Source: an uncultured Paraprevotella sp.
Lineage (GTDB): Bacteria > Bacteroidota > Bacteroidia > Bacteroidales > Bacteroidaceae
Direction: 5' to 3'
Length of the DNA stretch: 37,882 nucleotides
NCBI GenBank assembly: GCA_900766785.1
Contig: CAAFWT010000093.1
Span: 1 to 37,882 of the forward strand
A program made the translations under genes and the position numbers. Under the pieces are notes generated by a model that worked only from the letters and a program-made list of their open reading frames with translations, was not told the origin of the DNA and did no database searches. Of this stretch, positions 16,962 to 25,434 are shown in pieces (positions within the stretch are counted from its first letter, which is position 1; each line of letters starts with the position of its first letter).

Positions 16962-18017
16962 CTAACGACGCTGACGGCGTGCACTCACTCTGGGAGCAGT
17001 ACTTTCGCTCTTCTGCTTTGATTCTTGAGAATTCTCTGTATTTCGTCTGCGGCTACTTCCTGCCTGTACCGAAGAATCCTTTCTGGAGCTGGTGCGCTTC
17101 ACCTTCTCTGGTTTCTCCTTGGCCAGCGAGACACTGTCAGTGGAGTCCTTGCGATGTCCCCACACTATCTCCTCAAAGTCCGTCAGCTGCTGCTCTATCT
17201 TCTTCTGCTCCTTACTCATGGCGCTGTCGGTTTTGCAGTAGGTGGCCAGGACACGTCCCTGCAGGTTGTTGGTCTTGTATATCTTTCCCTCGTATCGGCT
17301 CATGGTAAAGTAGTCGTCAGCCGTCATGTTGGTCACATTATTGAGATTGCTGCCCATGACTGGCAGTCGTGAGAGCCATGGAGCCACATCGCTGTACTGC
17401 ACCCAGAAGAGCGGATAAGGTGTGGCTTCGGTGGAGAACTCATCTGCTCCGCGCATCAGTACAGGACACAAGGCCGTAACCTTGGTGCTGAAAGTGCCAG
17501 TGCGCTGATCCAGATAGACACTTTCCTTGAGATAATAGCGTGTGGCTTCTCCGCTGGGCACATCGCTGTCGGCCACCTGTATCTTTCCGTCCTTCTCCTC
17601 ATAATAGATGCCATATCTCTCCAGCATATCCTTGACAGCCAGTTTATCCTTAGCCTCAAAAGATTCGTTGCCATCAAGTTGATACGTATAAGCAGGAATC
17701 CTGCCAATGAGTATCAGGCGGAAGAGATAAGTGAAGAGATTCACTTGCTTGCCCTGAGGCTCCACGGGATAGTACAGAGGTGCATTCTTGTCCTTGGTGA
17801 GGTCAAGCTGACGATATATATCACGTTTCCATACGACGTCTTCTGGCATGCTTGCCGAAGTGGGGAACTGCATGGATGCTCGGTCTGTACCTTTCTTCTG
17901 CACCGAAGCATTCTGGGTGGTGCTTGCTGCTGTTGTGTTACGTCTCTTGGCAGGCTGTGCGTTTGCCAGACAAGCAGCCAGCGCAGTAACAGAGAAGAGA
18001 AGGATTATACGCTTCAT
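16962..18017 (-). CDS. porN: Type IX secretion ring protein PorN/GldN
   Basis: A 351-residue periplasmic protein with signal peptide MKRIILLFSVTALAACLANA. Family features are VVWKRDIYRQLDLTKDKNAPLYYPVEP and a later WLSRLPVMGSNLNN plus the GldN motif LTDFEEIVWGHRKD. PorN binds the lipoprotein PorK to form the 50-nm ring under the outer membrane and contacts PorM. The last 55 residues are a Ser/Arg/Lys-rich low-complexity tail ending ARRQRR. Length matches the Porphyromonas gingivalis protein (360 residues). It begins 20 bp after porM. A Met three codons upstream (18026) is an alternative start. Confidence 0.93.
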   Translation of the reverse strand: MKRIILLFSVTALAACLANAQPAKRRNTTAASTTQNASVQKKGTDRASMQFPTSASMPEDVVWKRDIYRQLDLTKDKNAPLYYPVEPQGKQVNLFTYLFRLILIGRIPAYTYQLDGNESFEAKDKLAVKDMLERYGIYYEEKDGKIQVADSDVPSGEATRYYLKESVYLDQRTGTFSTKVTALCPVLMRGADEFSTEATPYPLFWVQYSDVAPWLSRLPVMGSNLNNVTNMTADDYFTMSRYEGKIYKTNNLQGRVLATYCKTDSAMSKEQKKIEQQLTDFEEIVWGHRKDSTDSVSLAKEKPEKVKRTSSRKDSSVQAGSSRRRNTENSQESKQKSESTAPRVSARRQRR

Positions 18018-18037
18018 ATTGCACATTATATATATAG

Positions 18038-19603
18038 TTACTTGATGATGACTTCCATAGCACCACTTAGGGTACGTTCTATGCCGTCAGGTCCTGTGGC
18101 ATGAATATTGGTGATGTAAAAACGCTTATTGCGCGAGAGTGTACGCATCTGCCCTTTCTGCTGGTCAGAGAAGTCTGCGCCCTGACTCTTGTAAGGTACA
18201 GCATTGCCCATTGCGTCATAAAACACGGTCTCAAAACTTTGCACTCGGAATGCGATATTCAGGAGTCCGTCATCAATGGCAGCTCCTATGCCCGGTGCAC
18301 CCATGAGCACCTGTTTGCTCAAGGAACCTCCTCGGAAATGGTTCTCGGCTCCATTGGCATCCGTAAAGGCGATGAATGCGGTGGGGTCGGGCAGTTTGCG
18401 CACTCTGAAGTTGAACTTACCCATTTCCTGAATGCGTCCCTCGTTTTCTGCACTTACGGTTATCACAGCCTGCCCACCCACTTCGGTAGGTTTGGCTATG
18501 TACTTTCCATCTCCCTTGGGGATGAGTGAACCTCCTGTCATGCTTACCCTCAGCTTGTTGGTTGCCACTCCAGGTACGCTCACACTCATGGGGTTCTCAT
18601 ATCCAGCATAGAGGACATTCATGATGTCGGCACTGACCGTAGCGCTTGGTGCCACCACCGTATACTTTTGCTGGAAGTCACGTCTGACGGTTTCTCCCGA
18701 TCCGTTGAGCATTTCTATATATCCATTGAGTGTGAAGTCTCCCGTCCTACTGCATACCGTTTCATACACACCCCTATCTCCGGAGATGCGCTGTCCTCCC
18801 ACATAGATGGTGGGACGGCGTGTGGTATCTACGGCAGCCATAATGATCTGAGCAGAGAAACGTCCGCCCTGCACCACCGTCTGTGAGGAAGGTATCACGT
18901 ATGCATTGAGCTGGTTGACACGGATATCCTTCACATCCACGTTGTTGATAAGTCCATGCAGGACCTCTCCTTCGGCATATCGCACATCACTCTGCAATTT
19001 GGTGAGCAGAGTGACTGCTGCGGCTGTGGGCATATTCTCGAACATATACTCTTGCCAGTTTTTGCCCAGGGTGGTGACTTTAGTGGGGACTTCGGTAGAG
19101 AGGCTGGCGCTTATCACCTGTCTCTGCTGCTTGTCGGTGACCATCCTCACCACCTGTTCGCGATAATTATTGATGGCATCGTAGAGTTCGCTGCCACGTC
19201 CGGAACCAGGAGCCAGCATCACCTGTGTGCTTGCTTCCAGGTCCTCACGGTTTCTGATGTTATTCACATCGCCTTCGTTTCCATCGCTTTTTTTCACGAT
19301 GGCCACCTTGAGTTCCTGAGCCAGATTGTAGAGCGAATCGCTCATACCGCGCACCTTCTGTGCCTTCTGGTACCACACTCGCACCTTCTCGGGATTGGCC
19401 TTCATTTGCTGTTCGAAGGTTTTGTATATACCCTCGTTGACCTGCGTGGCGCTTTGGGTGGACTGACTCAGGCCATCCGACACCAGCGAGAATCCATTGA
19501 GCACGTCGCTCGACACGTTGAGTGCAAGCATAGCCATAAGCACGACGTACATCAGATTTATCATCTTCTGGCGTGGCGATATCCTTTTCTTCTTTATTGG
19601 CAT
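18038..19603 (-). CDS. porM: Type IX secretion motor protein PorM/GldM
   Basis: A 521-residue protein anchored by one N-terminal helix (MINLMYVVLMAMLALNVSSD, residues 14-33), with a large periplasmic part. The four-domain periplasmic stalk starts with the helical D1 domain (VNEGIYKTFEQQMKANPEK...) followed by beta-rich domains (VVQGGRFSAQIIMAAVD, PSATVSADIMNVLYAGYENP). PorM dimers sit with a PorL pentamer and convert proton motive force into rotation, reaching PorKN. Length agrees with P. gingivalis PorM (516 residues). It lies 50 bp after porL and 20 bp before porN. Confidence 0.95.
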   Translation of the reverse strand: MPIKKKRISPRQKMINLMYVVLMAMLALNVSSDVLNGFSLVSDGLSQSTQSATQVNEGIYKTFEQQMKANPEKVRVWYQKAQKVRGMSDSLYNLAQELKVAIVKKSDGNEGDVNNIRNREDLEASTQVMLAPGSGRGSELYDAINNYREQVVRMVTDKQQRQVISASLSTEVPTKVTTLGKNWQEYMFENMPTAAAVTLLTKLQSDVRYAEGEVLHGLINNVDVKDIRVNQLNAYVIPSSQTVVQGGRFSAQIIMAAVDTTRRPTIYVGGQRISGDRGVYETVCSRTGDFTLNGYIEMLNGSGETVRRDFQQKYTVVAPSATVSADIMNVLYAGYENPMSVSVPGVATNKLRVSMTGGSLIPKGDGKYIAKPTEVGGQAVITVSAENEGRIQEMGKFNFRVRKLPDPTAFIAFTDANGAENHFRGGSLSKQVLMGAPGIGAAIDDGLLNIAFRVQSFETVFYDAMGNAVPYKSQGADFSDQQKGQMRTLSRNKRFYITNIHATGPDGIERTLSGAMEVIIK

Positions 19604-19653
19604 ATCTATTGGAGCCTTGTGTTATATTCTACTGTAATGATTTCGTGTGGCAC

Positions 19654-20583
19654 TCATGCCTGCTCGGGAGCAGATTGTGAGGCAGAGATGGGCGTCATGT
19701 TGATGGTGAGAGCCTTTATCATGCGTCCATACACATTGTTGAGTTCCTCTATCTGCTGTGCCATACGGCGAGTCTGTTCGTCTATCTGCTCGATGGTGCT
19801 CACCTGCTTGCTGATGTTGCGCAACTGCAACTCGTAGACGGTGGCTATGCCCGTGAGGGTACGGTTGAGATTCTCCATCTCCTCGCTGTCGGTGCTCATG
19901 CGGGCAGCCTGTTCCTTGACACGCACCAGGACCTCGGTGAGTGCTCGGAGTTCCTGTGCATAGTTCTGCACGGCCTCTTCCACTTCGGCGGGGTCGGTGG
20001 ATCGGGCCAGAGCGGGATCCAGAGAGGGAGAGGAGCTGTTCTGCAATTGGTCAAGTGCGGCCTGTGCAGCAGCTGCGGCCTGTCCTGCAGCAGCCAGATT
20101 GGCAGCGGCAGCACTCAATCCGGTGGCACTGGACAATGCATCGGGATCAAGGGAAGCAGAGGGCACTGCCCCGCCTATTATGGTGGTTCCCGTGGAGGCT
20201 GCAGCAGTCTGTGCTCCTACCACAGGCTGTACCACAGGCGCACCCACTATGATGGTACCCGAAGGCTGTCCTTCCGCATCGGCGGGGGCTACGGCACCTC
20301 CCTGTATGACCACCGTCTGACCGACAGCTGCGGATGGCTGTGAAGCGGCCTTTCCTTCCTCAGAGGGGACCTTCTCATAGGGTTTGTCGAAACCTGATAT
20401 AAAGAAGACCAGCACCTCGGTACCCATACCCACGAAGAGCATGGCATTGGCACCAGCCAGGTGGGTAAGCTTGAAGAGGGTGCCCAATATGACAATAGCT
20501 GCGCCCCAGCTATATGCGTAATTCATGAAAATCTGCCCCGCTGGGGAGTCCATCCATTTTTGGATCTTGACGATAATATTCAT
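19654..20583 (-). CDS. porL: Type IX secretion motor protein PorL/GldL
   Basis: A 309-residue inner-membrane protein. Two N-terminal helices (about 18-36 and 44-62) are in NYAYSWGAAIVILGTLFKLTHLAGANAMLFVGMGTEVLVFFISGFDKP, which includes the buried acidic residue (E in MGTEVL) implicated in proton conduction. The C-terminal part is cytoplasmic and predicted alpha-helical (VRVKEQAARMSTDSEEMENL, VSTIEQIDEQTRRMAQQIEEL), separated by a long Ala/Gly/Pro/Val-rich linker (about 75-195) with imperfect repeats of the GGAVAP/GGAVPS type. Together with PorM it forms the T9SS rotary motor. It lies 66 bp after porK. Confidence 0.94.
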   Translation of the reverse strand: MNIIVKIQKWMDSPAGQIFMNYAYSWGAAIVILGTLFKLTHLAGANAMLFVGMGTEVLVFFISGFDKPYEKVPSEEGKAASQPSAAVGQTVVIQGGAVAPADAEGQPSGTIIVGAPVVQPVVGAQTAAASTGTTIIGGAVPSASLDPDALSSATGLSAAAANLAAAGQAAAAAQAALDQLQNSSSPSLDPALARSTDPAEVEEAVQNYAQELRALTEVLVRVKEQAARMSTDSEEMENLNRTLTGIATVYELQLRNISKQVSTIEQIDEQTRRMAQQIEELNNVYGRMIKALTINMTPISASQSAPEQA

Positions 20584-20649
20584 CTCTCTATTCTGCTTTA
20601 TCGTTGATATCTGTCTATTATATAATATGTATGCGGCTGTGGTATCAGG

Positions 20650-22134
20650 TCATTTGCGTCGGACTGATGCCGAGGGTGCCTTGCTACCGCCCTTCACCTT
20701 CTGGCTTCCGCTCTTGTCGTTGACCATGGTGCGTACGCAACGGAATCCGATGTAGCATCGTGGCTGGTTCTGATATTCATAGGAACGCCATGCCGAGCGT
20801 ATCATGCTCTCGGGGTCTTTCCAGGAACCTCCTCTCACGCTCTTCTTCTTCAGTCGGTAAGGATCTTCCTTGGCTGCATTGTATTTCAGTTCGGGATTCA
20901 TGTCACTCATGCTCTCCACTCCGGCTTCTGTATATACCGTGCTGGTCCATTCGGCCACGTTGCCAGCCATATCATAAAGTCCGTTGCTGTTGGGGCTATA
21001 GATGCCGCACTTCGAGGTGATAAGCGAACCATCCTTGGTATAGTTGCCACGGTCGGGTTTGAAGTTGGCATAGTAGCATCCACTCTCACTCTTCACCTCC
21101 AGACTCTTCCAGGGATAGGGATTACCTTCCTTCCCTCGGGCTGCATATTCCCATTCTATCTCGGTGGGGAGGCGGAAGCGTTGCAGTTGCTTGGCATATC
21201 CTCCCAGCCCTTTCATCAGGAAGTCGGTGCGCCATGCACAGAATGCGTTGGCCTGTTCCCAGGAGACGCCCACCACGGGATAGTCGTCATAGGCGGGGTT
21301 ACTGAAATAGAGTTTCATGTAACGTTCGTTGTCGGCATTCTGGAAATCATTCACCCAGCAGGTGGTATCGGGATAGATGTTTACGATATACGTATTGAGG
21401 AAATCCCATGGTCCTGAGAGAGGACGTGTGATGGTCTGTCTGACTATCTTGCCATCATCATCTATCCATGCTGTGTCCTTGCTTATCATCACGTCGCTCA
21501 TATCCACGGGATGGTCGGTGTTGAGGTCACGCTCCTCGGGATTGATTCTGTATCTGCGCTGAGCAGCTGCAGCATAGTCATAGATTTCGTATCTGTAATT
21601 AAGCTGACTGGCATCCAGCATCTTGGTTCCATCGATGGGGTGTACCACATAGACGCTCTCGATGGCTCTCTGTTCATCTTCGTTGGCTTTCTTCCAGGGT
21701 ATGGCCTTGCTCCAGTTGAGATGTGGAGTGACGGGATTGCCCTCCTTATCCTCTTCTATCTTGTAAGTCTCATCGCCACCATAGGCAGGATCGGCCAGAC
21801 GTTCGCGGATGATACTGTCGCGCACCCAATTGACAAACTGTCGGTACTTGGCATTGCTCACCTCCTGTTCATCCATCCAGAAGCCATCCACACTGATATC
21901 CCTCACGGGAAGTTCCGTACCCCACAGGGAATCATTTTCCTCTATGCCCACCCGTAGTGAGCCTTTGTGTACAGCCACCATGCCGTAAGGGGTGGGCTCG
22001 CTGTAAGCCGTACCTCTTACGCCCGTGAGTTCGCCTCCCGTGGCATTGGCATTCGAACTGCTTCCCATACAACTCGCCATGGTAAGGGTTACCAGGGCCA
22101 GTGAAAGCATTATAAGCAGACTCTTTGTCTTCAT
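20650..22134 (-). CDS. porK: Type IX secretion ring lipoprotein PorK/GldK
   Basis: A 494-residue outer-membrane lipoprotein. The signal peptide ends LVTLTMASC with the lipid-acceptor Cys22. The rest is a formylglycine-generating-enzyme/sulfatase-modifying fold, recognised from DGFWMDEQEVSNAKYRQFV, YPVVGVSWEQANAFCAW, RLPTEIEWEYAARG, NGLYDMAGNVAEWTS and RGGSWKD. In PorK this fold has a structural role in the PorK-PorN ring. The ATG at 22134 is used; an upstream in-frame TTG adds two residues. Length matches P. gingivalis PorK (491 residues). Confidence 0.95.
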   Translation of the reverse strand: MKTKSLLIMLSLALVTLTMASCMGSSSNANATGGELTGVRGTAYSEPTPYGMVAVHKGSLRVGIEENDSLWGTELPVRDISVDGFWMDEQEVSNAKYRQFVNWVRDSIIRERLADPAYGGDETYKIEEDKEGNPVTPHLNWSKAIPWKKANEDEQRAIESVYVVHPIDGTKMLDASQLNYRYEIYDYAAAAQRRYRINPEERDLNTDHPVDMSDVMISKDTAWIDDDGKIVRQTITRPLSGPWDFLNTYIVNIYPDTTCWVNDFQNADNERYMKLYFSNPAYDDYPVVGVSWEQANAFCAWRTDFLMKGLGGYAKQLQRFRLPTEIEWEYAARGKEGNPYPWKSLEVKSESGCYYANFKPDRGNYTKDGSLITSKCGIYSPNSNGLYDMAGNVAEWTSTVYTEAGVESMSDMNPELKYNAAKEDPYRLKKKSVRGGSWKDPESMIRSAWRSYEYQNQPRCYIGFRCVRTMVNDKSGSQKVKGGSKAPSASVRRK

Positions 22135-22199
22135 ATCCAAATTGTATATTCTCTCTGTATGTTTGTCTGAATTATCTGATTCCCATTATGTCAGGAGCA

Positions 22200-23138
22200 T
22201 CATAGCAGGCGCACACTCTTGTGCAGGTTCTTACCTTTCTTGAAGAGATTCAGGTCGGTCTGATATCCTATCATCACTTCGTGTGTTCCATTGAGTGCAC
22301 CTATGCCGCCTGTATACATCTCATAGCTGTATCCTATGTTGATACCATGGAAGTCTATTCCCAGCAGCACACCCACGCTATAGGTGGGACTGTACATGAG
22401 GCCTGCATACATCTTGTGCTTGGCTCCGTCATACATCAGCCTGGCACTCACATCGGCTCTCCACTCACTCAGGTCAGTACGCAGCAGGGCATCGGTGGCC
22501 AGAGCATATTGAGGCATACGGAAGCGGAACTTATATCCTCCCATGGCATACAGGGTGGGATCCACCTTCAGTTCGTATGTCTTGTCATCGCCCAAGCGTA
22601 TGGTAGGACCCAGAAGATGCGCAGCACTCACTCCGGCATACCAGACCTGCTTGTAGCTGTACCGTATGCCTGCATCCAAGTCGAAGGCTGTACCATTGAC
22701 CTGGCTGGTAGCAAATGCAGGGTCGCTGCTGTCCTCCACATCCACCTTGCTTCCATCAAAGCCCTCGGTGAGAATCACTGGCCTCAAGCCCACGCTCAAC
22801 TTGCCTTTGCCCAGTTTCTGATGGTAAGCATACTGGAGGTATATCTTCTTGGTGGTAAAGAGTCCAGCCTTGTCGTTCATGAATCCAAGTCCTGCCCCAT
22901 GACTGGGTCCGAAGAACCACAGGGGCAAGTCGCCGGTGAGAGACATGGTGGCTGGTGCGCCCGAGAATCCTGCCATCTGCTGGCTATAGACTCCGTGTAT
23001 GTCAAGCTTTCCATAAACACCTGCCGCCGCAGGGTTATACCAGGATTGGAGCGCCCATGAATTAGTGAACGCCACATCAAACTGTGCCCTTGCCTGCAGG
23101 ACTATCAGCAGCATACCTATCCACAGCAGTCTTTTCAT
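22200..23138 (-). CDS. porP: Type IX secretion outer-membrane protein PorP (PorP/SprF family)
   Basis: A 312-residue outer-membrane beta-barrel. The start at MKRLLWIGMLLIVLQARA is a signal peptide; the longer frame to 23186 lacks one. Family motifs: NSWALQSWYNPAAAGVYGKLDIHGVYSQQ, followed by WFFGPSHGAGLGFMNDKAGLFTTKKIYLQYAYHQKL, and a C-terminal YSYEMYTGGIGALNGTHEVMIGYQ. SprF/PorP proteins link the PorKN ring or PorE peptidoglycan anchor with the secretion complex. It is first in a porP-K-L-M-N order, 65 bp before porK. The -7 box is not clear. Confidence 0.94.
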   Translation of the reverse strand: MKRLLWIGMLLIVLQARAQFDVAFTNSWALQSWYNPAAAGVYGKLDIHGVYSQQMAGFSGAPATMSLTGDLPLWFFGPSHGAGLGFMNDKAGLFTTKKIYLQYAYHQKLGKGKLSVGLRPVILTEGFDGSKVDVEDSSDPAFATSQVNGTAFDLDAGIRYSYKQVWYAGVSAAHLLGPTIRLGDDKTYELKVDPTLYAMGGYKFRFRMPQYALATDALLRTDLSEWRADVSARLMYDGAKHKMYAGLMYSPTYSVGVLLGIDFHGINIGYSYEMYTGGIGALNGTHEVMIGYQTDLNLFKKGKNLHKSVRLL

Positions 23139-23609
23139 CCTATCTGTAATAACGTTTCCAAGGGCCGTATTATTGTATATTAACACAACAAAAAAGTCTG
23201 TTTTTCCACATTTTATCCATTTTCTGCCGCATGGACTTCGGTATATGCTGACATCTGTGGACCTGAGAATGGTGTGGACAGGTAGCAGAAAAGGGAAGAG
23301 GTACCATGATTATCGGCCTGGCCATCAATCATCTTTGCACAGCTAACAATTTGCTTCCGTCAGAGGGCTTTCTACTTACATTCTGCATTTTCCAAATGCT
23401 CTCTGGATGCATCAAAACGAACCGAGCCCTGCTCCGTATGGATTTGCACGATGCTGAGAAGGGTCAGAATCGGCGCCAAAAATCGTTGAAAAACGTCTTC
23501 CAGGACATCCTCTCCACAGTTCACAAGCGAGAACATCACTTATGATAGCTATTAAATAACTGATTCCCAATGGCTTGCAGCATGGTTTTCTATGGTTTTC
23601 CCCTCAGAT

Positions 23610-23687
23610 GCAAATATTTGCAAGCGAGGATGCAAATATTTGCAACCCGGGTTGCAAATATTTGCGTCTCAACTTGCAACGGTTTAC
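23610..23687. repeat. Array of 12-bp palindromes at exact 22-bp spacing (GCAAATATTTGC type)
   Basis: GCAAATATTTGC occurs at 23610, 23632 and 23654, each 22 bp from the next. A fourth, degenerate unit begins GCAA at 23676. The spacer between copies two and three is itself palindromic (AACCCGGGTT), so 23632-23665 is a perfect 34-bp palindrome. The array has the same unit length, spacing and outer GCA...TGC as the array at 8635, but a different core. It is located between porP and the small RNA/ompA region. Confidence 0.9.
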
Positions 23688-23954
23688 ATCCCGAGAAAAT
23701 TACTTACATCTGCATCAGAATTTGCCTTCTCGAGGGCATAATTTTGTGTTTTTCGGGGCACCTGAACGAATCATTTGGGCACAAGAATTGGGCTAAAAAC
23801 ACCATCAGAAGACGATTTTGGAGGATTTAGAGTGTGGCGACGACTCCCCTCCAAAGGGATTTTCTGCACAAAAGCGCCTGAATGTGCAATGAATTTCTCT
23901 GGATTGGGAATAGAAGTCACAGAAATACAAGTGTCGTTTTGTAAGCCTTCTCTT

Positions 23955-23962
23955 TACTTTTG
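23955..23962 (+). promoter_or_regulatory. Promoter-like box for the putative small RNA
   Basis: TACTTTTG matches the Bacteroidetes -7 consensus TAnnTTTG, predicting transcription from about 23968. The nearest TTTG (23938-23941) is only 13 bp upstream, closer than expected for a -33 box. Confidence 0.4.
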
Positions 23963-23966
23963 TAAC

Positions 23967-24139
23967 GATATGTCACTGCGGGCACACATCACGTCCGAGC
24001 CCTTGGTCCGGCTTGCCCTCAGGCTGGTCATAGGGGCATTCCGTATCCTATGAGCACAAGTCCTGAGCCGAGGTCAGCCTCTGGCCAGGCCTACCTGTCA
24101 TATCATGAAGGGCCGGCATCATAAGTCTGATGCCGGCCC
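23967..24139 (+). ncRNA. Putative structured small RNA, rod-shaped (6S-like in outline)
   Basis: Starting a few bases after a -7 box, the plus strand folds into one long rod. GATATG (23967-23972) pairs with CATATC (24099-24104); GGTC/GGCC and GGCT/AGCC pair further in (24005-24013 with 24076-24086); CTCAGG (24018-24023) pairs with CCTGAG (24062-24067); the apical stem is CATAGG (24029-24034) with CCTATG (24047-24052). A large asymmetric bubble remains on the 5' side. A 12-bp hairpin follows the closing stem at once. The outline resembles 6S RNA (closing stem, bubble, apical stem). The SRP RNA apical signature is not seen. Identity is a hypothesis; folding and position are what the sequence shows. 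Confidence 0.4.
24110..24139. terminator. Strong 12-bp hairpin, probable terminator
   Basis: GGGCCGGCATCA (24110-24121) and TGATGCCGGCCC (24128-24139) form a perfect 12-bp stem with a 6-nt loop. It is 60 bp after the ompA stop on the minus strand and at the end of the putative small RNA on the plus strand, so it may serve both. No long U run follows on either strand. Confidence 0.55.
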
Positions 24140-24199
24140 TCACGTTGGCGTATCTTCATCTGTAACGTTCCGCTACAGAATGTTTATCACTCTGGGGGA

Positions 24200-25348
24200 T
24201 TACTTCACGCGGTAACGAACTTCCTTGGTACGGAACTTCTTTACGCTCTGCTTGTCCTTGACGTCCTTCAGACCAAGAGCCACGATGATGCTCACACGGT
24301 TCTTGTCATTCTCGGCATAGGGCTGAACGGTATCGCCATAACTGCTTGAGGTGATGGAAGCCTTGGGCACGCCAGCGTCCACAAGAGCCTTCACAGCCTT
24401 CTCGGCACGCTCTGCAGCCAGACGCTTGTTGATGGCAGGAGTACCGGTACCCTTATCAGCATAAGACTTGATATCCACCTTGCACTCACGATGATCCTTA
24501 AGGAATTCGCCGATAGCCTTGAGCTGAGCCTCAGCACGGAAGTCACTCTTGTTGATGGGATAGAATACTTCCCAAGTCATCTTACCATCCTCCACACGAG
24601 CTGTTTCTACCACATCGTCATACCAAATGGTATCCAAGCGTGTGGCCCACTCTTCTTCAACAACGACGGGAGCGGGTTTCTTGGCCTTCTTGTAACCAAA
24701 CTTGAAGGCAAGACCCAGTGATGCTGTCAGCTGCCAGTCATCAGTGCTGTTGTACTTGCTGTTGTAACGGTCGCCCAGGCTATTGGCATCCACCTCAAGG
24801 TTCAAGCTCACATTCTTGTGCAAGTTGATATCGAGCTGAGCACCCACCCTGGCATTGTGAGAGAAGAGATCATCCTTATAGGCACGGGGCAACTGAGCCT
24901 TGTGTGCATAAGCATCATCATTGTCCCACGCATAATTAAGGCCGATACCGCCTATCAGATACACATTCACGGGATAATAATCCTTGCGCCCGAAGAGGGT
25001 AACCAGATTGAGCATCAAGTCAAGGTTGGTGGTAGCATTCTTGTAGTCATACTTGAAGTCCTGCTCTGCCCCACGGAAACCGCCCTTGTTCCAAAGGCCG
25101 CTCACATGCAGACGAGAACCGACAACGGGTGTAAACCATCCTCCGAAACTTACTGCCGTGATGGGAGTGATAAGCTTGGAGTTGTCATAGTTGGTAAATG
25201 TGGTCTGGGCACCACCCTGGATGCCAACAAACATGTGTGGGAAGGGCTTATAATCCTTTCCGTCCACATTAGACTCCTGCGCCCAAGCCGGAGCCGCAAT
25301 GCCCACTGCCAATACTGCCAGGGCAAACACTTTCTTGATTGATGTCAT
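24200..25348 (-). CDS. OmpA family outer-membrane protein
   Basis: A 382-residue protein starting at MTSIKKVFALAVLAVGIAAPAWAQ, a clear signal peptide. The in-frame extension upstream to 25540 runs through the promoter and is rejected. Residues 35-240 form an N-terminal beta-barrel (MFVGIQGGAQTTFTNYDN, LYVSGLW-like strands, NVYLIGGIGLNYAWDN). After a short KKAKKPAPVVVEE linker comes a C-terminal OmpA/MotB-like peptidoglycan-binding domain: EVFYPINKSDFRAEAQLKAI, VDIKSYADKGTGTPAINKRLAAERAEKAV and NDKNRVSIIVAL. The canonical GHTD is changed to SYAD. It should tie the outer membrane to peptidoglycan and is probably abundant. Confidence 0.9.
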   Translation of the reverse strand: MTSIKKVFALAVLAVGIAAPAWAQESNVDGKDYKPFPHMFVGIQGGAQTTFTNYDNSKLITPITAVSFGGWFTPVVGSRLHVSGLWNKGGFRGAEQDFKYDYKNATTNLDLMLNLVTLFGRKDYYPVNVYLIGGIGLNYAWDNDDAYAHKAQLPRAYKDDLFSHNARVGAQLDINLHKNVSLNLEVDANSLGDRYNSKYNSTDDWQLTASLGLAFKFGYKKAKKPAPVVVEEEWATRLDTIWYDDVVETARVEDGKMTWEVFYPINKSDFRAEAQLKAIGEFLKDHRECKVDIKSYADKGTGTPAINKRLAAERAEKAVKALVDAGVPKASITSSSYGDTVQPYAENDKNRVSIIVALGLKDVKDKQSVKKFRTKEVRYRVK

Positions 25349-25434
25349 GTTATTGTAGTTTAAGAGTTGTTTCCATCTTCTCCGCCTGAAATGAAATCCC
25401 GGTGTCATCAGGAGCCACAACTGACAGATATGCA

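Larger units (their letters stand above)
23139..24199. other. 1.06-kb gene-free region
   Basis: Lies between the start of porP and the end of ompA, both on the minus strand. No gene of recognisable type is present; plus-strand open frames of 60-90 codons have unremarkable composition and are partly translations of repeats. The region holds the second palindrome array, two TAnnTTTG-like boxes on the plus strand (23739-23746 and 23955-23962), a probable small RNA gene and a strong hairpin. An inverted match, CCAAAAATCGT (about 23476) against CCAAAATCGT on the other strand (about 23815), flanks the array but may be chance. Confidence 0.65.

Noticed and set aside
23570..23830. Plus-strand frame encoding a Cys-rich 86-residue peptide over the second array
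   Set aside because: Composition follows the palindromic repeats (CKYLQ, MQIFA, ANICV patterns rotate through frames) and there is no promoter or homology that I recognise.
23976..24104. SRP (4.5S) RNA
   Set aside because: The GGAAGGAAGCAG-type apical loop of SRP RNA is absent on both strands.
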